Assembly: GCF_002272865.1 (NCBI RefSeq)
Contig: NZ_MLAP01000001.1
Coordinates: 124,001-188,000 of the forward strand
Direction of reading: 5' to 3'
Origin: Helicobacter sp. 12S02634-8
GTDB lineage: Bacteria; Campylobacterota; Campylobacteria; Campylobacterales; Helicobacteraceae
Length of the DNA stretch: 64,000 nt
The first letter of the stretch is position 1; every line of letters starts with the position of its first letter. The position numbers were made by a program, and so were the translations under genes. Below the pieces are notes generated by a model. The model was given only the letters and a program-made list of their open reading frames with translations, did not search any database and was not told the origin of the DNA. This document shows, one piece after another, positions 18,132 through 28,190 of the stretch.

Positions 18132-18668
18132 TCAGGCGGTGGGATCGGAGTTTTTTGCTCCCCACCACCCCATCAAAGTAATCAAACCAAAAAAGACAAA
18201 ATAAATCCCCGCTAAAACTCCGATTGCAATCGAGGCAATGCTGGGCTTGATGATGAAAATAGCCCCGATGAATATATTGAGTGCTGCGATGACACACAGC
18301 CATAGCCACTGGGAAAATCCTAGTTTTTTGAGCTCAAAAGAAGAAATAACACCGATAATGCCCTTAAATATCGCTAAAAAGGCTACAAAATAAACCATCA
18401 CAACCGAAGTAAAATCAATCCCACCCAATGCAAATATGAGCCCAAAGAGCAAAGAAAGTAGGCTATCGCCCAAAATCCACTGCGAGTTGATGGACTTTTG
18501 CATGCCATAGTAATAAAACAACCCCACAATGCCCCCTGCAATCAAAATCATCGGTATCAAAACCATCAGGGCAAAAAATGTTTCCATAGGCGTGACCATA
18601 GACACCACCCCACAAACTAGCATTGCTACGCCAAACAAAAACCAAATCATATGCAAAATAGAATTCAT
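18132..18668 (-). CDS. HdeD/DUF308-family membrane protein
   Basis: 178 residues with about six membrane segments arranged as repeated pairs, the pattern of HdeD-type DUF308 proteins (for example CGVVSMVTPMETFFALMVL and FIGAIFIIKPSIASIAIGVLAG). E. coli HdeD is linked to acid resistance; the family function is otherwise poorly known, so I assign none. The start has AAAGGA. The next upstream gene on the strand, a GNAT acetyltransferase, ends 75 bases away. Confidence 0.8.
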   Translation of the reverse strand: MNSILHMIWFLFGVAMLVCGVVSMVTPMETFFALMVLIPMILIAGGIVGLFYYYGMQKSINSQWILGDSLLSLLFGLIFALGGIDFTSVVMVYFVAFLAIFKGIIGVISSFELKKLGFSQWLWLCVIAALNIFIGAIFIIKPSIASIAIGVLAGIYFVFFGLITLMGWWGAKNSDPTA

Positions 18669-18743
18669 ACTTTATCCTTTCAATTGATAATCCATCTCCA
18701 AGCACACAAACACTGGCGTGTAAACACCGGCACACAAAGCCCC

Positions 18744-19340
18744 TCACAACAGCATTTGCATATAATAATCGTCCATCACATACCCCTGCCCGATACTCAC
18801 GCCCTCTTCTCGATAGATAGCAAAACCTAGCTTTTGATAAGCCTGTATGGAGTGCGTGTTGTGTTTATTGACACTCAGCCATACCAACCTTGCTTGAGGG
18901 GCTTGCGCAAGTGTTTGGATATTTTGGAACAAAACCTTGGCAATGCCTTGAGCGCGGTAGCTTTTTTGGATATAGAGCTTGCTTAAAAAAATTTCTTTGC
19001 CCTCAAGAGTTTTTTTGCATTGGTCGTCTGTAGATTGGCCCGATGGCACGCACAAAGGGTCGCACATAAGCTTCAAGGCACAATAGCCAGCTAGTTGCTT
19101 GGCTTTAAAAATCATCAAATACCGATAGCCCTCTTTGATCTGATTGCTGATTGCTTGCGTGCTCTGAAAATTTTCTAGCATATAGCGGATTTGTGCAGGT
19201 GAGAGAATCGTTGCATAATGCTCCTCCCAAATCTCTTTGGCAAGTCTTGCTACCTCAGCACACTCCTTGGAGTCTTTAACTTCTTTGAATTCTATCATTT
19301 TCGCCATTTCTGCCACCATTTCTGCTGCTAATTCTGCCAT
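18744..19340 (-). CDS. GNAT-family N-acetyltransferase
   Basis: 198 residues. The acetyl-CoA-binding signature is visible as LSKLYIQKSYRAQGIAKVLFQ (core RAQGIAKVL) near residue 130, followed by VNKHNTHSIQAYQKLGFAIYREEG, the usual last strands of the fold. The substrate is unknown. The N-terminus MAELAAEMVAEMAKM is a short Ala-Glu-Met repeat before the domain starts at MIEFKEV; GGAGG before 19340 supports the long start, but the ATG 14 codons later cannot be excluded. It sits 10 bases downstream of nrdG and may share its transcript. Confidence 0.85.
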   Translation of the reverse strand: MAELAAEMVAEMAKMIEFKEVKDSKECAEVARLAKEIWEEHYATILSPAQIRYMLENFQSTQAISNQIKEGYRYLMIFKAKQLAGYCALKLMCDPLCVPSGQSTDDQCKKTLEGKEIFLSKLYIQKSYRAQGIAKVLFQNIQTLAQAPQARLVWLSVNKHNTHSIQAYQKLGFAIYREEGVSIGQGYVMDDYYMQMLL

Positions 19341-19350
19341 CGCCCCTCCT

Positions 19351-20037
19351 TTATCGCCATATCAGCTCTATGGGTCCATGAGCCCTATTTTGTTTTTTGT
19401 TATAGCTTTTACCCAATGGGACAAAAGTCTTTTTATCTCCGATAAAATCTTGGAGATAATACTTCCCTTGATAGCCCCTAGCACAAAGGATTTCACACAT
19501 CACCTCAAGATCTTTAGGGTTTAAAAGTTCGCTGTGGGCTGTTGTGCGGATTTCAAAGGGGATTTGTGATGTTTGTAAGACTTCTAATGCCTCTAAAAAA
19601 CATCGATAAGTATCTGCGTATTGTGTGATAGCGAGGTCTTTGTAAGGGGGTGCTTTAAAATCTAAGGCGACATAATCTAAAAGCTTGGCTTGAATCATGG
19701 ATTTGAGTTTGTCTGCTCTTGTGCCGTTGGTATCGAGCTTGATGAGAAAGCCCTTTTGTTTGATTAAAAAGGCAAGATTTTCAAGACCTTGACACAGAGT
19801 TGCCTCCCCGCCACTTAGCACCACAGCGTCCAAAAGCCCCACTCTTGTATCCAAAAATTCTAGCACACTCAAGAAATCAAGATTCCCTATGCCTGTGACA
19901 ATCTCAGTATTGTAGCAATACGCACACCGCAGATTACACCCTTGAAACCAAAGAATACAAGCGAGTTTATCGGGATAATCAAGCATTGTAAAAGGCGTGA
20001 GTGCATAGATAGGCTTGCTAGAACGATTTATTTGCAT
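19351..20037 (-). CDS. nrdG: Anaerobic ribonucleotide reductase activating enzyme (radical SAM)
   Basis: Uses S-adenosylmethionine and a 4Fe-4S cluster to make the glycyl radical of class III ribonucleotide reductase. The 228-residue protein has the cluster motif CNLRCAYCYN near residues 33-42 and LSGGEATLCQG, the SAM-binding GGE motif. The frame is open to 20142, but that part overlaps a small gene in another frame; the ATG at 20037 overlaps the stop region of that gene by 10 bases, so I chose it. It is the last gene of nrdD - glycyl subunit - nrdG. Confidence 0.9.
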   Translation of the reverse strand: MQINRSSKPIYALTPFTMLDYPDKLACILWFQGCNLRCAYCYNTEIVTGIGNLDFLSVLEFLDTRVGLLDAVVLSGGEATLCQGLENLAFLIKQKGFLIKLDTNGTRADKLKSMIQAKLLDYVALDFKAPPYKDLAITQYADTYRCFLEALEVLQTSQIPFEIRTTAHSELLNPKDLEVMCEILCARGYQGKYYLQDFIGDKKTFVPLGKSYNKKQNRAHGPIELIWR

Positions 20038-20186
20038 TGATTTTCGATAAAAAACTTTCTTTCCTTGTGTTCGCCGATTTTGCCGATGTTGAAGCTTTCG
20101 ATCGGTCTGTGATAGCCCATCACGCGAGTATATACCATACATTTAGTGCGCTTGGATTCTGGGATTTTATGGGATTCTTTTTTCAT
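20028..20186 (-). CDS. Separate glycyl-radical subunit of class III ribonucleotide reductase (52 residues)
   Basis: This small frame was found by reading the gap between nrdD and nrdG. Its core TKCMVYTRVMGYHRPIE and SFNIGKIGEHKERKFF is what normally forms the last domain of NrdD, where the Gly of RV-x-GY bears the catalytic radical (Gly24 here). The preceding nrdD stops with TAA 8 bases upstream. The small gene has its own AAGGA site and ATG and lies in a different frame. An A7 run separates the two, but the TAA comes before it, so frameshifting at the A-run cannot fuse them. nrdG overlaps its end by 10 bases, as expected if NrdG activates this peptide. Confidence 0.85.
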   Translation of the reverse strand: MKKESHKIPESKRTKCMVYTRVMGYHRPIESFNIGKIGEHKERKFFIENQCK

Positions 20187-20194
20187 TTTTTTCC

Positions 20195-22300
20195 TTATGA
20201 GTGGATTTGCATGGCTATTTCATCGCACTTGGGGCAGTATTCGTGCTCGCCGCTGAGATAGCCGTGCAAGGGGCAGATACTAAAGACAGGCGTGATGGTG
20301 ATATAAGGCAGTCTGAAATTGCTAATGACTCTTTTGACAAGATCTTTGCAAGCTGTGGGCGAGCTGATTTTTTCTCGCATATACAAGTGCAAGACGGTTC
20401 CACCGGTGTATTTGGTCTGGATTGTGTCTTGTTTTTGGAGGGCTTCAAAGGGATCGTCTGTATAGCCCACGGGGAGTTGGGAGCTGTTGGTGTAATAGAT
20501 ATTGCTATCAAAACCAGCTTGGATTATATCGGGAAATCTTTTTTTGTCTTCTTTGGCAAAGCGATAAGTCGTGCCCTCAGCAGGCGTGGCTTCGAGATTA
20601 TAGAGATTTCCACTTTGCTCTTGGTAGCCTTGGATTCTAGTGCGCATAAAGTCTAAGACCTCCAAACACAGATCCTCGCCTATTTGCGTGGTGATATCGT
20701 GCGTATCATCAGTGAAATTGCGTATCATTTCATTGATACCATTGACTCCGATGGTAGAAAAATGATGGTTGAAATGGGGGAGGTATCTTTTGGTATAAGG
20801 ATACAAACCCCTTTCAAACAAATCAGTGATGACTAAACGTTTTTTCTCTAAAGTATCCTTAGATATATCCATCAGCTCGCCCAAGCGCACAAACAAGCCC
20901 TTTTTATCGCCCTTATAGACATAGCCCAAACGCGCCATATTGATTGTTACAACCCCGATAGACCCCGTCATTTCTGCACTACCAAATAGCCCTCCCCCGC
21001 GTTTGAGTAGCTCTCTGAGATCTAGCTGGAGTCTGCAGCACATACTCCGAACAGCATTGGGTTTATAGGCATCTTTGTTTTCGATGAGCTTGCCATCTTT
21101 ATCGCGTATATATTGACTTCCGATGAAATTCTGGAAATAGCTCGAGCCGATTTTGGCAGTGTTTTCAAACAAAATATCGCAATTAGGACTATCCCAATCA
21201 AAATCTTGTGTGATATTGACCGTGGGAATAGGGAAAGTAAAGGGCTGTGAGTTTTTATCCCCCTCTGTCATCACTTCATAATAAGCCCGATTGATGAGAT
21301 CCATTTCAGGGCGAAAGTCCTTATAAGTCATCATCTCCAAGCTCTCTATTCCACGCGCTTTGGCTTTGTGTATGAGGGCTGTATCGGAGAGATTTTTGAA
21401 TAAATGCACATCATTGCAAGTGGGGATTTGGTCTTTGAGATCCTCAGGCACACTCCAATCAATCGTGATATTAGTAAAAGGCGATTGACCCCATCGCGCA
21501 GGGACATTGAGATTATAAACAAAGCTTCTGATGGCTTTTTTGATTTCTGAAAAGTTCAAATTATCTTTAAACACATAAGGGGCTAAATAAGTATCAAAAG
21601 AGCTAAAAGCCTGCGCTCCTGCCCATTCGCTCTGTAATATCCCTAGAAAATTTGCCATTTGACCGAGTGCTTCTCTGAAGTGTTTGGGAGCTTTGGACTC
21701 GACTCGACCTCTAACACCATTGAAGCCCTCATTGAGTAATGCGCGCAAGCTCCAACCCGCACAATACCCACTCAGACAATCCAAATCGTGGATATGGATA
21801 TCCCCCTCGCGGTGTGCTCGCCCCTCTTGGGGAGAATAGACACTATCAAGCCAATAATTAGCGATGATCTTACCTGCAAGATTATTGACCAATCCTGCGT
21901 TAGAATAGCCCGTATTTGCATTAGCTTGGATACGCCAATCGGTTTTATCGATGTATTCTCTCACGCTTTGAGTGCTATCAACAAAAGTTGTGCCCGCATA
22001 AAGCCCTGCTTGATTTTCTCGCTGCATTTTATGCAAAAATCGATAATTCATAAAACTTTTAAGCACTTCAAAAGCACCGATATCAAAAATAGCCTTTTCG
22101 ATGATATCTTGAATCGCTTCGACACTGCTCGCTCCATTTTGCACAATAGCAAAAAACACAGCATCATAGATAGCCCCATCAGGAGCTTTACCCACACTCT
22201 CATAAGCCTTATTGATAGCGTCTTTGATTTTGTGTGGTATGAAATCTTGCTTGCGTCCATCTCTTTTGTAGATAAAAAGTGGGAAATTTGATTGCTTCAT
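20195..22300 (-). CDS. nrdD: Anaerobic ribonucleoside-triphosphate reductase, catalytic subunit without the glycyl domain
   Basis: Class III RNR, which makes deoxyribonucleotides without oxygen. The 701-residue protein has an N-terminal ATP-cone (YKRDGRKQDFIPHKI, residues about 11-100), HIHDLDCLSGYCAGWSL, PTVNITQDFDWD, and SGNLYNLEATPAEGTTYR. It ends after the zinc ribbon CPLHGYLSGEHEYCPKC plus a few residues. The glycyl-radical segment that normally follows is absent; it is encoded by the next small gene. The cone suggests ATP/dATP control of activity. It is 9 bases downstream of ppsA on the same strand. Confidence 0.93.
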   Translation of the reverse strand: MKQSNFPLFIYKRDGRKQDFIPHKIKDAINKAYESVGKAPDGAIYDAVFFAIVQNGASSVEAIQDIIEKAIFDIGAFEVLKSFMNYRFLHKMQRENQAGLYAGTTFVDSTQSVREYIDKTDWRIQANANTGYSNAGLVNNLAGKIIANYWLDSVYSPQEGRAHREGDIHIHDLDCLSGYCAGWSLRALLNEGFNGVRGRVESKAPKHFREALGQMANFLGILQSEWAGAQAFSSFDTYLAPYVFKDNLNFSEIKKAIRSFVYNLNVPARWGQSPFTNITIDWSVPEDLKDQIPTCNDVHLFKNLSDTALIHKAKARGIESLEMMTYKDFRPEMDLINRAYYEVMTEGDKNSQPFTFPIPTVNITQDFDWDSPNCDILFENTAKIGSSYFQNFIGSQYIRDKDGKLIENKDAYKPNAVRSMCCRLQLDLRELLKRGGGLFGSAEMTGSIGVVTINMARLGYVYKGDKKGLFVRLGELMDISKDTLEKKRLVITDLFERGLYPYTKRYLPHFNHHFSTIGVNGINEMIRNFTDDTHDITTQIGEDLCLEVLDFMRTRIQGYQEQSGNLYNLEATPAEGTTYRFAKEDKKRFPDIIQAGFDSNIYYTNSSQLPVGYTDDPFEALQKQDTIQTKYTGGTVLHLYMREKISSPTACKDLVKRVISNFRLPYITITPVFSICPLHGYLSGEHEYCPKCDEIAMQIHS

Positions 22301-22309
22301 TGATTGCCC

Positions 22310-24736
22310 TTATCGCCCTAAGTGCTTTTCAAGCTTAGAAACAAGATTCCAAGTCGAGATGACAGAATCAGGATTCAAAGAAATCGAATCAATCCCCTCT
22401 TTGACTAAAAATTCTGCAACTTCGGGATAATCACTGGGGGCTTGACCGCAAATCCCGCAATATTTATGGTGCTTTTTGCAAGCTGCAATCGCACGTTTAA
22501 ACATCTCTAGCATTGCTGGATTGCGCTCATCAAAGACGCTGCTGACTAGCTCGCTATCCCTATCTACGCCCAAGGTGAGCTGAGTGAGATCATTAGAGCC
22601 AATAGAGAAGCCATCAAACATTGAGAGAAAATCATCGGCCAAAATCACATTGACAGGCAGCTCACACATCACATAGATTTCTAAGCCATTTTTGCCCGAT
22701 TCTAGCCCATTGCGCCGCAAGATTTCTAAGACCTTTTTGCCCTCTTCTGGTGTCCGCAGAAATGGAATCATCACTTTCATATTTGTCAAGCCCATCTCAT
22801 CACGCACCATAGCCAAGGCTTGACACTCCCACTCAAAAGCGCCACGATAAAGATCAGAATAATACCGACTCGCCCCGCGAAAACCTAGCATAGGATTTTC
22901 TTCTTGAGGTTCATAAGCCACTCCACCGATCATTCCACGATATTCATTGGACTTGAAATCGCTTGTGCGCACAATCACAGGCCTAGGATAGAAAGCTGAT
23001 GCGATCATTCCCATACCCTCGGCAATCTTTTTGATGAAAAAATCCTTGGGATTTTCATAGCCTGCGATGAGTTTTTCGATTTCTTCTTTGTCTTTGATGT
23101 CTTTTTTGCCATTTTGGAGGTCAAGGAGGGCTAGGGGGTGGGCTTTGATTTGATTGAGGACAATGAGTTCCATTCTGGCTAGCCCTACTCCGTGGTTGGG
23201 GAGCTGGGAGAAGCTAAATGCCTTTTCGGGGTTGCCCACGTTCATATAAATTTTAGTTTGAGTCTGTCCCATATTGGAGAGTTCGATACTCTCGACTTCA
23301 TAGGGGTGGATACCTGCATAGACATAGCCCTCTTCGCCCTCAGCGCAAGAAACGGTGACTTCCATACCTGTATAGAGCCTATCAGTAGCCCCTACAGCCC
23401 CTACGATCGCAGGGACACCTATCTCTCTAGCAACAATAGCAGCGTGGCAAGTCCTGCCCCCACGATTGGTGATGACTGCTGCAGCCTTTTTCATCGCAGG
23501 CTCCCAGTCAGGATCGGTGTTGTCTGTGACTAAGATTTCGCCTTCTTTGAAGGTATTCATGTGTTCAATATCGTTGATAATTCTGACCTTGCCCGTGCCA
23601 ATCTTGCCTCCAATCGCCCTGCCCTTGATGATAATTTCTTTTGTGTCATTGCAGTTTTTGAATCGGAATTTTTCGATTTTTTGTCCGTTGGTTTTTTTGA
23701 TATTTTGACTCTGGACAGTTTCAGGGCGCGCTTGGACGATGAAAATCTCTCCACTTTCGCCATCTTTTGCCCATTCCATATCCATGGGTCTGTATTCGCC
23801 GGCTTCTTTTGTGTAGTGTTTTTCGATGATGAGGGCATAACGCGCAAGAGTGAGGATATCTTCATCAGTGATTGAGAAAGTTTCTAGCTCTTTTTGGGTG
23901 GTGGCGATATTTTTAGTTGGGTGATCGCTGCCTTTGGGAGCATAGACCATTTTTTGATGTTTGGTGCCTAGTTGGCGTTTGATGATGGGGCGTTTGCCTT
24001 GTTCGAGGGTGGGCTTGAATACATAAAATTCATCAGGATTGACAGTGCCTCCAACGACATTTTCGCCCAATCCCCAGCTTGAAGTGATAAACACAGCATC
24101 TTGAAAGCCTGTTTCAGTATCGATAGAAAACATCACGCCCGCGCTGCCCTTATCAGCCCTAACCATTTTTTGCACCCCGACACTCAAAGCGACCTTAAAA
24201 TGGTCAAACCCTCTAGAAGCCCTATAGCTCACAGCCCTATCTGTAAAGAGTGAAGCCAAACAAGACTTGATATAATGGATCAGTTCTGTCTGCCCTTTGA
24301 TACTCAAATAAGTATCTTGCTGTCCGGCAAATGAAGCGTCGGGCAAGTCCTCAGCTGTAGCAGAAGAGCGCACAGCGACATCAGCTTCTTGCATACCATA
24401 TTCATCACTCAAAATCTTATAAGCTTGGAAAATCTCATCTCTAAGGTCTGTAGGAAAAGGCGTGCCAAAGATGAGTTCTCGGATCTTTTTGGAGCGAGTT
24501 TTGAGCACATCAATCTCAGTCACATCAACATTTTCAAGCAAATCAATAATTTTTTGCTTGATCCCCCCACTATCAAGGAGATACCAATAAGCCTCGCTTG
24601 TGATAGCAAATCCATTGGGGACTTTGATCCCTACAGGCACAAGCTCTTGAAACATCTCTCCGATGCTAGCGTTTTTCCCACCCACCAAAGGGACATCTCT
24701 ATTATTGAGCTCCTTGAAAAACTTGATATATTTCAT
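22310..24736 (-). CDS. ppsA: Phosphoenolpyruvate synthase
   Basis: Converts pyruvate, ATP and water to phosphoenolpyruvate, AMP and phosphate; the entry to gluconeogenesis for an organism living on organic and amino acids. The 808-residue protein has the N-terminal ATP-grasp part ([15 protein letters not shown]-type start, [21 protein letters not shown]), the phosphohistidine loop [13 protein letters not shown] near residue 430, and the C-terminal PEP-binding barrel with [16 protein letters not shown] and the [13 protein letters not shown] block. GAGGAG precedes the start. It is divergent from purL and leads into the nrdD operon. Confidence 0.96.
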   Translation of the reverse strand: MKYIKFFKELNNRDVPLVGGKNASIGEMFQELVPVGIKVPNGFAITSEAYWYLLDSGGIKQKIIDLLENVDVTEIDVLKTRSKKIRELIFGTPFPTDLRDEIFQAYKILSDEYGMQEADVAVRSSATAEDLPDASFAGQQDTYLSIKGQTELIHYIKSCLASLFTDRAVSYRASRGFDHFKVALSVGVQKMVRADKGSAGVMFSIDTETGFQDAVFITSSWGLGENVVGGTVNPDEFYVFKPTLEQGKRPIIKRQLGTKHQKMVYAPKGSDHPTKNIATTQKELETFSITDEDILTLARYALIIEKHYTKEAGEYRPMDMEWAKDGESGEIFIVQARPETVQSQNIKKTNGQKIEKFRFKNCNDTKEIIIKGRAIGGKIGTGKVRIINDIEHMNTFKEGEILVTDNTDPDWEPAMKKAAAVITNRGGRTCHAAIVAREIGVPAIVGAVGATDRLYTGMEVTVSCAEGEEGYVYAGIHPYEVESIELSNMGQTQTKIYMNVGNPEKAFSFSQLPNHGVGLARMELIVLNQIKAHPLALLDLQNGKKDIKDKEEIEKLIAGYENPKDFFIKKIAEGMGMIASAFYPRPVIVRTSDFKSNEYRGMIGGVAYEPQEENPMLGFRGASRYYSDLYRGAFEWECQALAMVRDEMGLTNMKVMIPFLRTPEEGKKVLEILRRNGLESGKNGLEIYVMCELPVNVILADDFLSMFDGFSIGSNDLTQLTLGVDRDSELVSSVFDERNPAMLEMFKRAIAACKKHHKYCGICGQAPSDYPEVAEFLVKEGIDSISLNPDSVISTWNLVSKLEKHLGR

Positions 24737-24860
24737 ATTCTTGCGTTCTCCTCAATTCTGTTAATGCTTAACATTTTAATAGATAAATCTTTATTTGATA
24801 CTTAGAATTTATAAAATTTCAGATTTTTTCTATTTTTATTGGTTTTGTGATGATTTTAGA

Positions 24861-24866
24861 TAAAAT
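24861..24866 (+). promoter_or_regulatory. Probable -10 box of purL-lpxR
   Basis: TAAAAT in an A/T-rich divergent region between ppsA and purL, about 68 bases before the purL start. No clear -35. Confidence 0.4.
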
Positions 24867-24934
24867 TACCCTTAGTGATTGCGATCCCATCAAGCTATCC
24901 TAATATTTATGCCAATCCAATGAGGAATACAAAG

Positions 24935-27175
24935 ATGACCCCCCAACCTATTGAAAATATTTCTGAAGTGCTCAAGCGCCATAAGCTGAGTTTGGAGGAT
25001 TATGAACAAATCAAAAAAATCTTAGCGCGTGAGCCCAATCTGCTAGAAATTGCTATATTTTCAGCGATGTGGAGTGAGCATTGCAGCTATAAATCAAGCA
25101 AAAAATATCTCAAAGGCTTCCCCACACAAGCCCCGTGGGTGATCCAAGGGCCAGGTGAAAATGCGGGCGTGATTGATATCGGACAAGGCTATGGCGCTGT
25201 GTTTAAGATAGAATCCCATAACCACCCTAGCTTCATAGAGCCGCACGCTGGGGCTTCAACAGGTGTAGGGGGAATCATGCGTGATATTTTCACGATGGGC
25301 GCAAGACCCATAGCCAATCTTAATTCAATCCGTTTTGGTGAAGCCCATAGAAAGGACGCTATAGGGAGCAAACATCGCCATTTGCTTGCTGGGGTTGTAG
25401 CAGGCATTGGAGATTATGGCAATTGTATGGGCGTGCCTACGATTGGAGGGGAGTGCAGCTTTGAGGCTTGCTATAATGGCAATATCCTTGTCAATGCCTT
25501 CACGCTTGGTATCGCTCCGTGCGATGAAATATTTTATGGCAGAGCTGAGGGGGTTGGCAATCCTGTGATTTATGTAGGGAGCAAGACAGGTGCTGATGGG
25601 CTTGGAGGGGCTGTGATGAGTAGTGATAGCTTCACACAAGATTCCAAATCTCTGCGCCCCACAGTCCAAATCGGCGATCCATTTAGCGAAAAACTCCTCT
25701 TAGAGGCTTGTTTGGAATTATTCAAAAAAGATCTGATTGTAGGGATCCAAGATATGGGTGCTGCGGGCTTGAGTAGCTCGAGTTTTGAGATGGCAGGGCG
25801 TGCTGGGAGTGGTATGGTGCTCCATCTTGATAAGGTGCCAATGCGAGAAGCGGGCTTGGGGCCTTATGAGCTGATGTTGAGCGAATCTCAAGAGCGTATG
25901 TTGATTTGCGCTAAAAAGGGCTGTGAGCAAGAAGTCATTGCGATATTTGAAAAATGGGAGTTAGATGTAGCCATCATTGGTGCAGTGAGTGATAGCGGGA
26001 AAATGGAGTTGTTTTGGTATGGAGAGAAATGTGCTGAAATCCCTGTTGCAGAGCTGAGTGAAAATGCCCCGATTTTAGATAGACCCATCAAACGGCCTGC
26101 ATATTTAGATGTATGCAGACAAACGCACTATCAAGGCAGCACAAAAGCTGAGCAAGAGATTTTTGAAATCTTGCTAGGGAGCTTAGATGTGTGCGATAAA
26201 TCGTGGATTTACTCCCAATATGACAACTCTGTAGGCACTAACACAATCATCAGCAGCGCTCAAGGAGATGGGAGCGTGATTCGAGTGAAAGAAAATGATT
26301 CATTTTTGGCCATGAGTGTGTGTTGCCCTGTGCGTTATTGTTATTTAGATCCCAAAGAGGGAGCAAAAATCGCTGTGGCACTTGCTGGACGTAATTGCGC
26401 GTTGCGAGGGGCTAGAGTGTTTGGGATCAGTGATTGTCTGAACTTTGGCAATCCAGAAAATCCAGAAGTGATGTGGCAGTTTAAAGAAGCTACTGATGGG
26501 ATTAAAGAAGCTTGCAAGGCTCTAAATACACCTGTTGTGAGTGGTAATGTGTCTTTATACAATCAAACTGATGGTCAAGACATCTACCCTACTCCGACTA
26601 TCGTAGCTGTAGGCACTATCAAATCAGCAGAGCATATCATCAAAGCAGGATTGCAAAAAAGTGGGAATTTGCTAGTTTTATTGGGCGAGATTCAAAGTGA
26701 GTTTGGAGGGAGCCTGATCCAAAAAATGCTCACCCATCAATGCACAGGCACGCCTCCAACTCTCAATCTGCAAAGAGAGCTTGCCCTCTGGAGGCTCTTA
26801 GAGCAAGCGGCTATAGAGGGGCTTATTGTTGCAGCTAAAGATATCAATAAAGGTGGGCTAGCCATTGCAGCAGCAAAAATGGCGCTCATCACAGAGATGG
26901 GCGTAGCGATAAAAAGCCCCTTTTATCAAGCAAGCCAAAAGCTAGAGCGTGAAAATATTTTCAGTCAATCCCAAAGCTGCGTATTAGCAGAGGTTACCCC
27001 AGACCATCTCTCCAAGCTCACTGCGCTTGCCCAAACACATCAAATACCCCTTTGTGTGCTCGGAGAGGTCAGACCCCCACAAGATGGTATCAGTATCGAT
27101 ACAATCCAACTCGATATCTCCAAGGCCAAAGAGATATATTTCCAAAGCTTTGCTACGCAGCTTGATTTGGTGTGA
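24935..27175 (+). CDS. purL: Phosphoribosylformylglycinamidine synthase, large subunit
   Basis: ATP-dependent amidation of FGAR in de novo purine synthesis; the small form works with PurQ and PurS. The 746-residue protein has the expected small-PurL length and motifs: [66 protein letters not shown] and [12 protein letters not shown]. The frame is open from 24875, but GAGGAA lies eight bases before ATG 24935 and the family begins near there. purQ and purS are not in the window. H. pylori is generally described as lacking de novo purine synthesis, so this gene points to another species. Confidence 0.94.
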   Translation: MTPQPIENISEVLKRHKLSLEDYEQIKKILAREPNLLEIAIFSAMWSEHCSYKSSKKYLKGFPTQAPWVIQGPGENAGVIDIGQGYGAVFKIESHNHPSFIEPHAGASTGVGGIMRDIFTMGARPIANLNSIRFGEAHRKDAIGSKHRHLLAGVVAGIGDYGNCMGVPTIGGECSFEACYNGNILVNAFTLGIAPCDEIFYGRAEGVGNPVIYVGSKTGADGLGGAVMSSDSFTQDSKSLRPTVQIGDPFSEKLLLEACLELFKKDLIVGIQDMGAAGLSSSSFEMAGRAGSGMVLHLDKVPMREAGLGPYELMLSESQERMLICAKKGCEQEVIAIFEKWELDVAIIGAVSDSGKMELFWYGEKCAEIPVAELSENAPILDRPIKRPAYLDVCRQTHYQGSTKAEQEIFEILLGSLDVCDKSWIYSQYDNSVGTNTIISSAQGDGSVIRVKENDSFLAMSVCCPVRYCYLDPKEGAKIAVALAGRNCALRGARVFGISDCLNFGNPENPEVMWQFKEATDGIKEACKALNTPVVSGNVSLYNQTDGQDIYPTPTIVAVGTIKSAEHIIKAGLQKSGNLLVLLGEIQSEFGGSLIQKMLTHQCTGTPPTLNLQRELALWRLLEQAAIEGLIVAAKDINKGGLAIAAAKMALITEMGVAIKSPFYQASQKLERENIFSQSQSCVLAEVTPDHLSKLTALAQTHQIPLCVLGEVRPPQDGISIDTIQLDISKAKEIYFQSFATQLDLV

Positions 27176-27178
27176 ATA

Positions 27179-28189
27179 ATGGTAAAAAAAATTGTATCAG
27201 CATTTTTAGTGCTTTTGGGCGTGGGGCTTGCAGATGATGGGGTGTGTGATAGTGGATTGATTGCTTATCAAAAGCAATTTGTGAATCTACTCACTGAAAA
27301 TGACGCTTATGCCAATCAATACATAGACCGATACTACACAGCAGGGACATCTTTAGGCTATAGCAGCAGGGAATATGACTTTTCTTGTGAGGATAAAGAC
27401 TCGATGATGGCGTGGAGTCGGTATGTGAGTTTGGGGTATGCGCAGATGAAAATGACACATTTTAGCTTCTCGCTCTCACAAGATATTTACACGCCCTATT
27501 CAAGGGCTTTGACCCCTAGTGCCTCTGACCACCCATATTCAGGCTATATGCGCTTGAATTTTGGGATTATCCATCGCTCTTTGAGTGTGCTAGAAAGCAC
27601 ATTTTTATCCATAGGTATGGTCGGCCCCTCAGCGCTAGCTTATGAAACACAAAAGCTCATACATTACCTCACTAGCAATCCTATATTTTATGGCTGGAAA
27701 CATCAGCTTAAAAATGAATTGATTGTCAATCTCAATTATCAGCTCGTGAAAAAATTCTATCTATGGGATTTGAGATACCTCTCTTCAGATATCTTGCCTG
27801 CCTTAGATGTTGCCTTAGGCAATGCAGATACGCATTTTCAGATCGGCACAAGGCTTCGCATTGGCTATAATCTTGACTCTGATTTTGGTGTCAATAAGGT
27901 CAATACGGGATTCAATGGCGCACAAGCTTATAATGACAGATTTTCTGCGTATATTTTTGGGGGGATTTTTGGCCGTTATCAAGCCCGAGATATATTCATA
28001 CAAGGCAATAGTTTTGGTGCGCCGACGGGATTGGATATGGAATATTTTGTTTATAATGGCGAGATTGGGGCAGCAATTTTATATCAAGGTATGCGTTTTG
28101 CCTATACTTATACCCATACTTCTAAGACCTTTAAATCCCAGCCTCAAGCGCACGATTTTGGGACAATAGAGCTCAGTATCGCTTTTTGA
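27179..28189 (+). CDS. lpxR: Lipid A deacylase LpxR family outer-membrane protein
   Basis: LpxR removes the 3'-acyloxyacyl group from lipid A in the outer membrane, lowering recognition by host TLR4. The 336-residue protein has a signal peptide ending near GLADD and the family start LTENDAYANQYIDRYYTAGTSLG (cited core DRYYTAG), where the Asn and Asp bind calcium and substrate. SDHPYSGYM matches the conserved DxPYSG block, and the rest alternates amphipathic strands as in a 12-strand barrel, ending in the aromatic AF. It begins three bases after purL, probably on the same transcript despite unrelated function. Confidence 0.9.
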   Translation: MVKKIVSAFLVLLGVGLADDGVCDSGLIAYQKQFVNLLTENDAYANQYIDRYYTAGTSLGYSSREYDFSCEDKDSMMAWSRYVSLGYAQMKMTHFSFSLSQDIYTPYSRALTPSASDHPYSGYMRLNFGIIHRSLSVLESTFLSIGMVGPSALAYETQKLIHYLTSNPIFYGWKHQLKNELIVNLNYQLVKKFYLWDLRYLSSDILPALDVALGNADTHFQIGTRLRIGYNLDSDFGVNKVNTGFNGAQAYNDRFSAYIFGGIFGRYQARDIFIQGNSFGAPTGLDMEYFVYNGEIGAAILYQGMRFAYTYTHTSKTFKSQPQAHDFGTIELSIAF

Positions 28190-28190
28190 A

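Noticed and set aside
19337-20142. Long nrdG starting at 20142
   Set aside because: The extra 35 residues overlap the glycyl-radical gene in another frame and do not look like NrdG; ATG 20037 gives normal length.
20184-20197. Programmed frameshift at the A7 run fusing nrdD and the glycyl segment
   Set aside because: The nrdD frame meets TAA before reaching the A-run, and the small gene has its own ribosome site and ATG.
21788-22291. 167-codon plus-strand open frame opposite nrdD
   Set aside because: Complement of well-supported nrdD coding sequence; no ribosome site or motif.
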